Counted from the stretch's first letter, positions 18,726 to 28,113 are shown. The stretch is 64,000 nt of DNA from Neorhizobium vignae (GCF_000732195.1 NZ_JNNU01000016.1:62001-126000); one strand, 5' to 3'. Numbers and translations are program-made. Notes: generated from the sequence alone by a model not told the origin.

Positions 18726-19967
18726 ATGAGTAACGCTTCTCTGGGGCAGGAGAAATCCACGATGTTGACGGAAGAATTCATCGCGATCGAAGGCCGGCTC
18801 GGCGCAAACAACTACAAGCCGCTCGACGTGGTTCTGACGCGAGGCGCCGGCGTCTATGTCTGGGATACGGACGGAAATCGCTATCTCGACTGCCTGTCCG
18901 CCTATTCCGCCGTCAACCAGGGACATTGCCACCCCAAGATCCTGGCCGCGATGGTGGAGCAGGCAGGCAAGCTGACGCTGACCTCCCGGGCCTTCCGCAA
19001 CGACCAGCTCGCGCTGTTTTACGGGGAGCTCGCGGCTCTGACGAAATCGCACAGGGTGCTTCCGATGAACAGCGGCGCCGAAGCCGTCGAAACCGCCGTC
19101 AAATCTGTGCGCAAGTGGGGTTACGAGGTCAAGAACATCCCCGAGGAACAGGCGGAAATCATCGTCTGCTCCAACAATTTCCACGGCCGGACGCTCGGCA
19201 TCATCAGCTTCAGCACCGACGAGACGGCACGCAAGAATTTCGGTCCCTTTCTGCCCGGTTTCCGGGTTGTGCCGTTCGGCGATGTCGAGGCATTCGAGGC
19301 GGCGATCAACGAAAACACGGTCGCCTTCCTGGTTGAGCCGATCCAGGGCGAGGCGGGCGTGCTGATCCCACCGGCGGGCTATTTCGCAAAGGTCCGCGAA
19401 CTCTGCACGGCAAACAATCTCATGCTGATCCTGGACGAAATCCAGACCGGTCTCGGACGCACCGGCAAGCTGCTTGCGGAAGAACATGAGGCGATCGAGG
19501 CGGACGTGACACTGGTTGGCAAGGCATTGTCGGGCGGTTTCTATCCCGTCTCCGCCGTGCTTTCCAACAACGAGGTGCTGGGCACGCTGAAACCCGGGCA
19601 GCACGGCTCGACCTTCGGCGGCAACCCGCTCGCCTGTGCCGTCGCACGGGCGGCGCTGAAGGCGCTGACCGAAGAAGGCATGATCGAGAATGCCGCCGAG
19701 CAGGGCGATTATTTCCTTCGGGGGCTGAAGGACATTCGCAGCGACTTCATTCGGGACGTGCGCGGGCGCGGGCTGATGCTCGCCGTGGAACTGCATCCGC
19801 AGGCCGGCGGTGCCCGCCGTTACTGCGAGCTACTCCGCCAGTCGGGCATCCTCGCCAAGGAGACGCATGATCACACCATTCGTCTTGCACCTCCGCTGGT
19901 GATCGAGCGCGGGCAGATAGACTGGGCGCTGGAACGGCTGACGCCGGTTCTAAGCGGCCTGCACTGA
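18726..19967 (+). CDS. rocD: Ornithine aminotransferase
   Basis: A 413-residue class-III PLP enzyme. The body reads [20 protein letters not shown] and [18 protein letters not shown], both characteristic of ornithine aminotransferases (EC 2.6.1.13), with [12 protein letters not shown] (Asp237 binds PLP) and the Schiff-base Lys266 in [15 protein letters not shown]. It would convert ornithine and 2-oxoglutarate to glutamate semialdehyde and glutamate. A second start at ATG 18762 (MLTEEF) has CAGGAG upstream and is equally plausible; it would shorten the protein by 12 residues. Its place in an import operon suggests ornithine or a close analogue is released from the imported compound. Confidence 0.85.
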   Translation: MSNASLGQEKSTMLTEEFIAIEGRLGANNYKPLDVVLTRGAGVYVWDTDGNRYLDCLSAYSAVNQGHCHPKILAAMVEQAGKLTLTSRAFRNDQLALFYGELAALTKSHRVLPMNSGAEAVETAVKSVRKWGYEVKNIPEEQAEIIVCSNNFHGRTLGIISFSTDETARKNFGPFLPGFRVVPFGDVEAFEAAINENTVAFLVEPIQGEAGVLIPPAGYFAKVRELCTANNLMLILDEIQTGLGRTGKLLAEEHEAIEADVTLVGKALSGGFYPVSAVLSNNEVLGTLKPGQHGSTFGGNPLACAVARAALKALTEEGMIENAAEQGDYFLRGLKDIRSDFIRDVRGRGLMLAVELHPQAGGARRYCELLRQSGILAKETHDHTIRLAPPLVIERGQIDWALERLTPVLSGLH

Positions 19968-19985
19968 TCAGGAAACGAGGACGCG

Positions 19986-21425
19986 ATGCAGAATTCCCAA
20001 TCCATCTGGACAATCGTCGACGAAAAAAGCGCTGCCTTTTTTGATCTCAGCGACCGCGTCTGGGGCACGCCGGAGATCAATTACGAGGAGTTCCGTTCCT
20101 CAGCCGAACATTTGCGGCTTCTCGAGGCCGAGGGCTTCAGGATCGAGCGCAACATTGCCGGCATTCCGACCGCCGTCATGGGAGAGGCCGGCGAGGCTGG
20201 TCCGGTCATCGCCATTCTCGGGGAATATGACGCGCTCCCGGGCCTCAGCCAGGAAGCGGGCGTCGCCGAACAGCGGCCAGTCGTTGCCGGCGGCCACGGC
20301 CATGGCTGCGGTCACAACCTTCTCGGAGCCGGCTCGATGCTGGCCGCCGCCGCGGTGAAGGACTATCTCGCTGCCCACGGATTGAAGGGGCGCGTCCGCT
20401 ATTACGGCTGCCCGGCGGAGGAAGGCGGGTCTTCCAAAGGCTTCATGGTGCGTGCCGGCGTCTTCGACGATGTCGACATCGCCATTTCGTGGCACCCCGC
20501 GGCCTTCAGCGGCGTCAACAACCCGATCTCGCTTGCCTGCAGCGAGATGAACTTCCATTTCTCCGGCCGCGCCTCGCATGCGGCGGCGACGCCCCATCTC
20601 GGGCGCAGCGCACTCGATGCGGTGGAGTTGATGAATGTCGGCGTGAACTTTCTGCGCGAACACATGCCGACGACCGCCCGTATTCATTACGCGATTACCG
20701 ATGCGGGCGGTTCGGCCCCGAACGTGGTCCAGGCCAATGCCACCGTTCGTTATCTCGTGCGGGCGAGAACGCTTCCCGAGCTTCTTTTGCTCGTCGCCCG
20801 GGTAAAGCGCGTAGCCGAAGGCGCCGCCTGGATGACCGAAACGACCATGAGACAGGAAATCATATCCGGCGATGCCAACCTGATGGGCAACGAGCCGCTG
20901 GAGGAATGCATGCATGCGCAGCTCGAGCGCCTGGGTGCCCCAGTATTCGACGAAGCCGACAAGGCGACCGCCCGGAAGTTCCAGGCAACCTTCACGCCGG
21001 AGGATATCGCCTCGTCATACGCCCGCTTCCATCTCAGACCGAAGAAGGACGAACCGCTCTGCGATCTCATCGTTCCGCTCTATGCAGGCGATGGATCGAT
21101 GGTCGGATCGACCGATGTCGGCAGCGTGAGCTGGGTGGTGCCGACCGTGCAGATGCGCGGGGCGACATACGCGATCGGCACGCCCGGCCATTCCTGGCAG
21201 CTCGTCGCCCAGGGCAAGTTGCCCGCCGCCCACAAGGGCATGGCGCATGCCGCAAAGGTCATGGCGGGCACCGCCATCGAACTCATCCGCAATCCGGCGC
21301 TCGTCGAAGCGGCCAAGGCGGATCTTCGGGGCCGGCTTGATGGCAATCCCTTCGTCAATCCCATCCCGGATGACGTCATGCCGCCGATACCACTCTCCGT
21401 CGACGGACTGGACGCGGCGCAGTGA
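19986..21425 (+). CDS. M20-family amidohydrolase, p-aminobenzoyl-glutamate hydrolase B (AbgB)-like
   Basis: A 479-residue metallopeptidase-family protein. Metal-site features are LGEYDALPGL, GGHGHGCGHNLLGAGSM, PAEEGGSSKGFMV (catalytic Glu pair) and SWHPA; the dimerisation domain carries FSGRASHAA; a late SVSWVVPTVQMR matches AbgB-like proteins. These enzymes hydrolyse amides of amino acids such as N-acyl amino acids or aminobenzoyl-glutamate. Together with the C45 enzyme at the head of the operon it provides a second amide-cleaving step. GAAACGAGGACGCG precedes the ATG. Cytoplasmic; no signal peptide. Confidence 0.85.
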   Translation: MQNSQSIWTIVDEKSAAFFDLSDRVWGTPEINYEEFRSSAEHLRLLEAEGFRIERNIAGIPTAVMGEAGEAGPVIAILGEYDALPGLSQEAGVAEQRPVVAGGHGHGCGHNLLGAGSMLAAAAVKDYLAAHGLKGRVRYYGCPAEEGGSSKGFMVRAGVFDDVDIAISWHPAAFSGVNNPISLACSEMNFHFSGRASHAAATPHLGRSALDAVELMNVGVNFLREHMPTTARIHYAITDAGGSAPNVVQANATVRYLVRARTLPELLLLVARVKRVAEGAAWMTETTMRQEIISGDANLMGNEPLEECMHAQLERLGAPVFDEADKATARKFQATFTPEDIASSYARFHLRPKKDEPLCDLIVPLYAGDGSMVGSTDVGSVSWVVPTVQMRGATYAIGTPGHSWQLVAQGKLPAAHKGMAHAAKVMAGTAIELIRNPALVEAAKADLRGRLDGNPFVNPIPDDVMPPIPLSVDGLDAAQ

Positions 21426-21467
21426 CCGCGCAGATCCTCAAGAAGACCGACTTCATCTGATCGAAGA

Positions 21468-22802
21468 ATGAAAGCAATGCACATGCAGCAGCTCAACGCC
21501 AATTCGCTCGAATCCTACTGGATGCCTTTCACGGTCAACCGGGACTTCAAGAAGAAGCCGCAGATCATCACCGGCGCGTCGGGCATGTATTACCAGATGA
21601 GCGACGGCCACCGCCTTCTGGACGGGATCGCCGGCCTCTGGTGCGTGAACGCTGGGCATGGGCATCCAAAAATCGTCGATGCGATCCAGAAACAGGCCGC
21701 ACAGCTTGATTTCGCCTCCTCGTTCGGGCTCGGCCATCCTCTCGCCTTCGAATATGCCAGCCGGCTGACTGCCATCGCGCCCGAAGGACTGGATCACGTC
21801 TTCTTCACCAATTCCGGGTCGGAAGCCACCGACACGGCGCTCAAGCTTGCCCTCGCCTATCACCATGCGCGCGGAGAAGGACAGCGGCAGCGCATCGTCG
21901 GTCGCCAGCGCGGTTATCACGGCGTCGGTTTCGGAGGGCTTTCAGCGGCAGGAATGGGACCGCACAAGAAGCAGTTCGGCATGCTTCTTCCGGGTGCGGC
22001 CCACATGCCCCATACGCATGATCCCGCCCGCAATGCCTTCAGCCGCGGCCAGCCGGACCACGGCGCGGAGATCGCCGACGCGCTCGAACAGATGTTGCAG
22101 ACCTTCGATCCATCGACGGTCGCGGCGGTAATCGTCGAGCCGATTGCCGCCTCGACGGGCGTGCTGATCCCGCCGGCTGGCTACCTGGAACGGCTGAGGA
22201 AAATCTGCACGCGCCATGGCATTCTGCTGGTCTTCGACGAAGTGGTCACCGGCTTCGGCCGCCTCGGCCGGCCGTTCGCCGCCGACCGTTTCGGCGTTAC
22301 TCCCGACCTCATCGCCGTCGCCAAGGGCATGACGAATGGTGCGGTGCCGATGGGCGGCGTCATCAGTTCCAACAAAATCTACGAGACGTTGATGGAAATC
22401 GCCCCGCAAGGTGCCGTGGAGTTCTCGCATGGATATACCTATTCCGGTCATCCGTTGGCTTGCGCGGCGGGACTGGCGACGCTGAACGGCTATCTCAACG
22501 AAGGTGTGTTCGAGCAGGCAGCGACGATCGAGCCGGTCTGGCAGGAGCAGGCCCATTCGCTCAAGGGCCTGCCTGGCGTGGTGGATATCCGCAATCTCGG
22601 ACTGCTGGCCGGCATCGAACTCGGCGAAGATGTCGCCAGCGGCAAGGTCATGGCGAAAAAGGTCTACGAATTCTGCTTCGAGCGCGGCGTGATGATACGG
22701 CCGGTGGCGAACACCATCGTTCTTTCTCCTCCCCTCGTCATTTCGGAGACGGAAATCGATATGCTGTTTTCGGCCATCGCCGCCGGCCTGAAGACGTTGT
22801 AG
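21468..22802 (+). CDS. Class-III aminotransferase, beta-alanine/omega-amino acid:pyruvate type
   Basis: A 444-residue PLP enzyme. WMPFTVNRDFKKKPQIITGA and LDGIAGLWCVNAGHGHPKIV match the omega-amino acid:pyruvate aminotransferase group. PLP-site residues are Asp257 in FDEVVTGFGRLG and Lys286 in VAKGMTNGAVPMGG. It would move a terminal amino group to pyruvate, giving an aldehyde. It is the second aminotransferase in this operon, so the compound probably carries more than one amino group or yields two amines. ATG 21480 (MQQLNAN) is an alternative start. Confidence 0.85.
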   Translation: MKAMHMQQLNANSLESYWMPFTVNRDFKKKPQIITGASGMYYQMSDGHRLLDGIAGLWCVNAGHGHPKIVDAIQKQAAQLDFASSFGLGHPLAFEYASRLTAIAPEGLDHVFFTNSGSEATDTALKLALAYHHARGEGQRQRIVGRQRGYHGVGFGGLSAAGMGPHKKQFGMLLPGAAHMPHTHDPARNAFSRGQPDHGAEIADALEQMLQTFDPSTVAAVIVEPIAASTGVLIPPAGYLERLRKICTRHGILLVFDEVVTGFGRLGRPFAADRFGVTPDLIAVAKGMTNGAVPMGGVISSNKIYETLMEIAPQGAVEFSHGYTYSGHPLACAAGLATLNGYLNEGVFEQAATIEPVWQEQAHSLKGLPGVVDIRNLGLLAGIELGEDVASGKVMAKKVYEFCFERGVMIRPVANTIVLSPPLVISETEIDMLFSAIAAGLKTL

Positions 22803-22814
22803 CGGCGACGGCGG

Positions 22815-25505
22815 GTGGCAGTGCTGACCGGTATGCGGGCGAAAATCGAGAGCGACGGCCTGAGCTATGATCTGATCGACCTGCCGGCCGAGGCAGGCGG
22901 CGATCTCGCACGCATGCCGTATATCCATAGGATATTGCTGGAGAACGTTCTAAGGACGTCCGGCGACGATGCATCACGGGCCAAGGCCGCCATCGCCGCA
23001 TGGCTGAAGACGGGCCGGAGCGACGTCGAAATCCCGTTCCTGCCGAACCGCGTCCTGATGCATGACACGACGTGCGGCCCGGCGCTGGTCGATATCGCCG
23101 GCATGCGTTCCGCACTGGCGGAAGCCGGAGGTGATCCGGCGCTGCTCAATCCCGTCGTCGCGGTCGACGTTTCCACCGATCACTCGCTGGCGGTCGATGC
23201 TTTTGGGACAACCGGCGCCACAGAACACAATATGAAGCGGGAATATGAGCGCAATGCCGAGCGCTACAGCTTCATGAAATGGGCGACGAATACGCTCACC
23301 GGTTTCCGCGTTCACCCGCCGGGCACCGGCATCATGCACACGCTCAATCTCGAACGCCTGGCGACCGTCGTGTCGGCGCACCAACGGGATGGCGGGCTTT
23401 GGGCCATCCCGGACACCTTGATCGGAACCGACAGCCACACGCCGATGATCAACGGGATCGGCGTTCTGGCATGGGGTGTGGGTGGCCTTGAAGCGGAGAG
23501 CGTCCTGTTCGGCATGCCGGTCACGCTGCGTGTGCCCGACGTCGTCGGCGTTCGCCTGACCGGAAAGCTGAAGGAAGGGGTTCTGGCCACCGACCTCGCG
23601 CTCGTGGTGACGCATCTGCTGCGTCAGGTCGACCTCCAGGACAAGTTCGTCGAATTCTACGGGCCTGGCGTCACCAATCTGTCCGCCGGCGACCGCGCGG
23701 TCGTGGCCAATATGGCGCCCGAGTTCGGTGCCAATAGCGGCTATTTCCCGGTCGATCGCCGATCGATCGACTATCTCTTGCAAACCGGCCGCAGCAACAC
23801 GCACGTGCGGCTTGTGGAATGTTACGCGAAACGCGCCGGCATCTGGTTCGATCCCGAGGCCAATCCCCGCTACAGTTCGACGCTCGAGTTGAATCTCGGC
23901 CGCGTTGAAGCCAGCCTTGCAGGCCCCCGCCGCCCGCAGGACAGGATCGCCGTCGGCGAAACGCGCGCCGCCGTCCGCAAAATAAAGGGGACCGGGGAAA
24001 ATCTTGCCGTTGAAGGTAAACCAAACGACGGAGCGGTGGCGATCGCTTCGATCACCAGCTGCACGAACACCTCCGACCCGCGGCTTCTCGTGGCCGCCGG
24101 TCTTCTTGCCCGCAAGGCTCGCGCCTATGGCCTGCGGCCACCGCATTGGGTCAAGACCTCGCTTGCTCCGGGATCGCCAACCGCCGAGCGCTACCTCGTC
24201 CGCGCCGGCCTGCTCGAGGACCTGGAAGCGGTCGGCTTCGGCATCGTCGGTTACGGCTGCACGACCTGTATCGGCAATTCCGGTCCTCTGACACAGGCCG
24301 TCGCAGACGCGATGGCTGAACGCAATATACTCGCCGTCGCTGTCTTGTCCGGCAACCGGAACTTCCCGGGGCGAGTTCATGCGCAGTTGGAAGCCGGGTT
24401 CCTCGCCTCGCCGCCGATGGTCGTAGCTTTCGCGCTCGCCGGAACCGTCGAGATCGACATCCTCCACGATCCGATCGGCGTTTGCGCCGATGGCACGCCC
24501 GTGACGCTCGCGATGCTCTGGCCCAGCGCCGCGGAAATCGACCGACTTTTCGCAAAGGCTTCGAGTGTCGGCGACTTCGCTCCGGCCTACGAGGCGGCGG
24601 AGGCGAGCCCGGCCTGGAAAGACCTTGCCGCCCCGTCGAGCATCCTGTTCCCGTGGGATGAAACCTCCACCTATATAAGGCGCCCGCCGTTTGCGAGCTT
24701 CGGCGAAGGAACCCGGCTTGGCACCTACGAGGCCCATCCGATCCTTGTTCTCGGCGACGATATGACGACCGACCATATTTCGCCGGCCGGTGCGATCCCG
24801 GCACGGTCAGAGGTCGGGCGACATCTTATTAAGCGGGGCGAAAACCCCGGCGATCTCAACGTCTTTTCCTCGCGGCGCGGAAACTGGGAGGTCATGATCC
24901 GCGGCCTCTTCACCAACAAGGCGGTGCGCAACCTTCTGGTGCCGGATATCGCGCCAGGCTTCACGATCCATGCCGGATCGGGGGAATCCCTGCCGTTGTG
25001 GGATGCGGCGCAGCGCTACAAGGCCGAAGGCGGGTCCGTCGTCATTGTCGCCGGCGCGCGATACGGAATGGGCTCGTCGCGCGACTGGGCGGCCAAGGGT
25101 GCGGCGCTCCTCGGCGTGCGGGCGGTTCTGGCCTCCAGTTTCGAGCGCATTCACCGCTGGAACCTGATCGGCATGGGCATCCTTCCTCTGCGCCTTGCGC
25201 ATGATCAGGCGCCGGAGACGCTCGAACTCCGCCCCGGCGATGTCCTGACCGTCCAGGCTGAACCGGACATGATTTCTCCGCGCTGCGATGTGTCGGTATC
25301 CGTCACGCGAACCGACGGCTCTTCCAGGACATTCAATGCGTCAGCTGCAATCGAAACAAATGCCGAGGTCGAACTGTTGCGCGCCGGTGGCATCCTTCCG
25401 CTCATCCTCAGGCGTTACCTTGCCAAGTCTGCACCCGGTGCCGGAGGACCCCGGATACTCTCCGGGCCTGAGCGTCCTGGAACCATCGCCCCTTGTCTCA
25501 GTTAG
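22815..25505 (+). CDS. Aconitase-family hydratase (AcnA-type architecture), paralogue
   Basis: An 896-residue protein with the AcnA domain order, ending in a swivel domain (MGSSRDWAAKGAALLGVRAVLASSFERIHR). Iron-sulfur cluster cysteines are in SITSCTNTSDP and GYGCTTCIGNSGPL. The N-terminal half departs from housekeeping AcnA where I remember it: RVLMHDTTCGPALVDIAGM and VSTDHSLAVDAFG replace RVLMQDFTGVPAVVDLAAM and VIDHSV. It is therefore likely a specialised paralogue, possibly acting on another tricarboxylate. GTG 22815 is taken as start; GTG 22821 or ATG 22833 in the same frame is possible and none has a strong ribosome site. It is the last gene of the operon from 12565. Confidence 0.82.
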   Translation: MAVLTGMRAKIESDGLSYDLIDLPAEAGGDLARMPYIHRILLENVLRTSGDDASRAKAAIAAWLKTGRSDVEIPFLPNRVLMHDTTCGPALVDIAGMRSALAEAGGDPALLNPVVAVDVSTDHSLAVDAFGTTGATEHNMKREYERNAERYSFMKWATNTLTGFRVHPPGTGIMHTLNLERLATVVSAHQRDGGLWAIPDTLIGTDSHTPMINGIGVLAWGVGGLEAESVLFGMPVTLRVPDVVGVRLTGKLKEGVLATDLALVVTHLLRQVDLQDKFVEFYGPGVTNLSAGDRAVVANMAPEFGANSGYFPVDRRSIDYLLQTGRSNTHVRLVECYAKRAGIWFDPEANPRYSSTLELNLGRVEASLAGPRRPQDRIAVGETRAAVRKIKGTGENLAVEGKPNDGAVAIASITSCTNTSDPRLLVAAGLLARKARAYGLRPPHWVKTSLAPGSPTAERYLVRAGLLEDLEAVGFGIVGYGCTTCIGNSGPLTQAVADAMAERNILAVAVLSGNRNFPGRVHAQLEAGFLASPPMVVAFALAGTVEIDILHDPIGVCADGTPVTLAMLWPSAAEIDRLFAKASSVGDFAPAYEAAEASPAWKDLAAPSSILFPWDETSTYIRRPPFASFGEGTRLGTYEAHPILVLGDDMTTDHISPAGAIPARSEVGRHLIKRGENPGDLNVFSSRRGNWEVMIRGLFTNKAVRNLLVPDIAPGFTIHAGSGESLPLWDAAQRYKAEGGSVVIVAGARYGMGSSRDWAAKGAALLGVRAVLASSFERIHRWNLIGMGILPLRLAHDQAPETLELRPGDVLTVQAEPDMISPRCDVSVSVTRTDGSSRTFNASAAIETNAEVELLRAGGILPLILRRYLAKSAPGAGGPRILSGPERPGTIAPCLS
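25479..25503 (+). promoter_or_regulatory. Possible general-stress (EcfG-type) promoter for the DUF892 gene
   Basis: GGAAC at 25479-25483 is followed 16 bases later by AGTT (25500-25503), close to the alphaproteobacterial EcfG consensus GGAAC-N16/17-CGTT, with one mismatch in the -10. It sits inside the end of the aconitase gene, about 30 bases before the start of a stress-type ferritin-like gene, a typical target. The similarity is by eye only. Confidence 0.35.
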
Positions 25506-25533
25506 TTGGTCCCACAACCAAAGAGGAAATGCG

Positions 25534-26049
25534 ATGGCAGATACATCCGAAACCCGCTCCATCTTCGTGACCGGGCTCAGAAACGCGCACGCCATGGAAA
25601 ACCAGGCGCTGTCGATCATGAAGCCGCAGGTCTCGCGGATCGAAAACTATCCGGACGTGGCGGCGCGGCTCGAGCAGCATATCCGTGAGACGGAGGGTCA
25701 GATCGCCAGGATCGAGGACGTTCTCAAGAGCCTTGCAGAAGATCATTCGAGCTTGAAGGACATGGCATTGTCCCTCACCGGCAGCCTGGCGGCGATGGGA
25801 CACAGCATTGCCGGCGACGAAATCATCAAGAACTCGCTGGCCAACTTCGCTTTCGAGAATTACGAGATCGCCGCCTACAAGTCGCTTATCACCATCGCCG
25901 AACATGGCGGCTTTCCGGGACTGGCGCCGGCGCTGAAAAGCAATCTCGAGGAAGAGATCGCCATGGCCAAATGGCTGGACGACAATCTGGAGAGCGTGAC
26001 GATGAAGTTCGCCTCGCTCAAGGAAGCGGGCGAACGCGCAAAAATCTGA
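25534..26049 (+). CDS. Ferritin-like DUF892 (YciE/YciF-type) protein
   Basis: A 171-residue all-helical protein. The opening IFVTGLRNAHAMENQALSIM is the family's LRDAYHAE-like segment (here the metal-ligand region reads NAHAMENQAL), followed by HIRETEGQIARIEDVL and later FENYEIAAYKSLITIAE, the helices carrying the Glu/His pairs of the diiron-like site. Family members are induced by stress; their biochemical role is unsettled. AAGAGGAAATGCG precedes ATG 25534, which I prefer to longer in-frame starts that would overlap the aconitase gene. It may have its own stress promoter (25479-25503). Confidence 0.85.
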   Translation: MADTSETRSIFVTGLRNAHAMENQALSIMKPQVSRIENYPDVAARLEQHIRETEGQIARIEDVLKSLAEDHSSLKDMALSLTGSLAAMGHSIAGDEIIKNSLANFAFENYEIAAYKSLITIAEHGGFPGLAPALKSNLEEEIAMAKWLDDNLESVTMKFASLKEAGERAKI

Positions 26050-26070
26050 CCAAGACCGTTCGTTGACCAA

Positions 26071-26100
26071 TGGATCCTGCGGGCAAGCCCGCAGGATCCA
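26071..26100. repeat. Perfect inverted repeat in a convergent gap
   Basis: Perfect 14-base arms (TGGATCCTGCGGGC and its complement) are separated by AA, giving a stem of about 13 pairs with a four-base loop. It lies between the ends of the convergent DUF892 and Gfo/Idh genes (gap 26050-26239), where a bidirectional terminator is expected, but no T-run follows on either strand. A weaker 6-base dyad (CCGGAC/GTCCGG) is at 26177-26196. Confidence 0.6.
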
Positions 26101-26239
26101 GATTGCGGCATGACTGCCAGTATTCATGAAGTAGCGGAAAACAGGCTGGCGACGGAAAACCGGACCGACGTTCCCTCCGGACGACTGCCAGTCCGGTGGC
26201 TCCCGCTTCCTTAACAGGCGTTGGCCAGGGCCGGATTTC

Positions 26240-27235
26240 TCAGAGGGCGAGTTCGCGCCGGAGCGTTTCCAGGCGTTCCATGGCAACAACGCCATCGGTA
26301 ATCGACGGTGCGGGTGTTGTCGCCCCCGCAAGCGCGGGGACCACATCGGCCAGCAACGAATGGTAACCCTTCGGATCCTCGTTGGCTGCAGCGGTGAAGT
26401 TCGGCTTCCACGCCAGCGTGTCGCAGTCCTCCTTCAGCGTTGCGCCCAGGTCGTCGATCTTGAAGGGCGGATTGCGATGCCAGCGGATTTCGATCACGTC
26501 CTCCACCTCGATACGCTGATGGTCGCCCATCAGCTCGATCCGCTCGACCGGCGTGCCGCGCGACTGGATCGTACCCATGGCGATGTTGCCGATCGCTCCG
26601 CATTCGAACTCAAAGGCGACATGGAAGAGCAGTCGGCCCGGAGTTTTTTCCACCTTGCGGGTCGAGATCGAACGAACCGGCGACACGAGAAAGGACGCCA
26701 GATCCATGTAGTGAACGCAGTGATGCAGGAAAAAGCCGGTATAATCGACATTGCCGGCAAAATAGCCCGGTGCCGTCATGTAATAACCGGTCAGCCCGAG
26801 CACGTCCCCGAAGCGGCCGGACTTGACGATATTCGCCGCCATGCGGTTGCCGATCGAATAGCGCTTCATGAAGCCGAGCAGCAGCGGCTTCTTTGCCTTT
26901 TCCGAAGCGGCCAGAAGCTCCCGCGCCCCGGCGGCGGAACCCGATGGCGGTTTTTCCATGAAGACAGGCAAGCCCCGTTCGAGCGCCGCCTTGCCGAAGG
27001 CGAGATGCTGATCCGGGCCGACGGCCATCCCGACCGCATCGATGCCGTGGGTCGAAAGCAGGGTTTGCGCGTCCGTCGTCAGGTTGGCAACGCCGAATTG
27101 CCGGCCGGCGTCCTTCAGGCGTTTGCCGTCGATGTCGCACAGCGCGACGATCTCGACGTCGTGGCGCACGAGTTGGGGAAGCAGCATCTGGGTTGCGTGA
27201 ACGCCGCAACCGATCCAACCGATTTTCAAAGTCAT
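26240..27235 (-). CDS. Gfo/Idh/MocA-family NAD(P)-dependent oxidoreductase
   Basis: A 331-residue protein. The N-terminal Rossmann domain begins LKIGWIGCGVHATQMLLP, EKPPSGSAAGARELL (residues about 95-110) holds the conserved Glu-Lys-Pro motif of the family, and a C-terminal alpha/beta domain follows. Members oxidise or reduce sugars, inositols or their derivatives. I start at ATG 27235, which overlaps the stop of the epimerase gene upstream (ATGA); longer in-frame starts add 30 residues of unlikely sequence. It is the last gene of a sugar importer operon, so the substrate is probably the imported sugar or its ketose. Confidence 0.87.
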   Translation of the reverse strand: MTLKIGWIGCGVHATQMLLPQLVRHDVEIVALCDIDGKRLKDAGRQFGVANLTTDAQTLLSTHGIDAVGMAVGPDQHLAFGKAALERGLPVFMEKPPSGSAAGARELLAASEKAKKPLLLGFMKRYSIGNRMAANIVKSGRFGDVLGLTGYYMTAPGYFAGNVDYTGFFLHHCVHYMDLASFLVSPVRSISTRKVEKTPGRLLFHVAFEFECGAIGNIAMGTIQSRGTPVERIELMGDHQRIEVEDVIEIRWHRNPPFKIDDLGATLKEDCDTLAWKPNFTAAANEDPKGYHSLLADVVPALAGATTPAPSITDGVVAMERLETLRRELAL

Positions 27236-28113
27236 CGACGATATTCCGTAAGCAGGAGATGGGATTTCATGAATGCGCTCGCGGCCGCGAGGCGATCGCT
27301 CTCGTCCTCGTGGGGCGGGCGCCATTGGGCAAACGGCACACCGAAGCGGTCGTCATTGCGCCGGAACGGTTCCAGCGAGACCGGCCCCTTGTAACCGATC
27401 TCGTGAAGCGCCCGGCAGACATCGACCCAATCGGTAGAGCCCGTGCCTGGAAAGCCGCGGTGATTTTCATTGGCCTGGAAATGCACCAGCCGGCCACCGG
27501 CTAGCCGGATGGCCTCGGCGATCGAGCTTTCCTCCATGTGCATGTGGAAGGTGTCGAGCATCAGCTTGACGGCTGGGTGATCGACGGCATCCAGCAGTTC
27601 CATCGCCTGTTTCGTGGTGCAAAGAACGTCGCTTTCGAAGCGGTTGAGCGGCTCGACGGCCAGCACAACACCCATTTTGGCAGCGTGGTCTCCGGCTTGC
27701 CTCAGGCCTTTGACGCAACGCTCCTTGCGGGCCAGCCGTTCGGCCTCGTCGACCGGCTGCGGGGCACGGCCGGCAAACACGAGAGGATTGCCGGTCAGCG
27801 GCCCGCCGACGATCTTCGAACCGAGGCCTGCCGCGCAATCGGCGGTGTATTTCAGGTATTCGACACCGGCCCGATGGGCTTCGCCATCGGCCGACGCAAG
27901 GTTACGCTGGAGGTTGACGCGGGCTGCGAGCACGACGCCGAGACCGGCATCGTCGAGCGCCTTCTTCGTTTCCCTGATGTCGAGTTCGCCGGCTTCCGGG
28001 ACCAGAAGCTCCACGAAGTCAAAACCGTGCTGACGCATCTTTGCAAACAGCGGAAAATGCTCGGCCGTGAAGGGCCTGGCATACTGCATGGAAATCAACC
28101 CGATGGGGTTCAT
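27232..28113 (-). CDS. Sugar 3-epimerase/isomerase, TIM-barrel (D-tagatose/psicose 3-epimerase-like)
   Basis: A 293-residue xylose-isomerase-like TIM barrel. Expected metal ligands lie in AVEPLNRFESD (Glu), LMLDTFHMHMEE (Asp), VHFQANENHRGFPGTG (His) and VSLEPF (Glu), the pattern of ketose 3-epimerases. It would epimerise the imported or oxidised sugar for the downstream Gfo/Idh enzyme, with which it is coupled by an ATGA overlap. A 55-base gap separates it from the permease gene upstream. Confidence 0.83.
   Translation of the reverse strand: MNPIGLISMQYARPFTAEHFPLFAKMRQHGFDFVELLVPEAGELDIRETKKALDDAGLGVVLAARVNLQRNLASADGEAHRAGVEYLKYTADCAAGLGSKIVGGPLTGNPLVFAGRAPQPVDEAERLARKERCVKGLRQAGDHAAKMGVVLAVEPLNRFESDVLCTTKQAMELLDAVDHPAVKLMLDTFHMHMEESSIAEAIRLAGGRLVHFQANENHRGFPGTGSTDWVDVCRALHEIGYKGPVSLEPFRRNDDRFGVPFAQWRPPHEDESDRLAAASAFMKSHLLLTEYRR

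Noticed and set aside
22974-24776. Long minus-strand open frame (600 codons) inside the aconitase gene
   Set aside because: Shadow of the aconitase reading frame with no recognisable motif or ribosome site.
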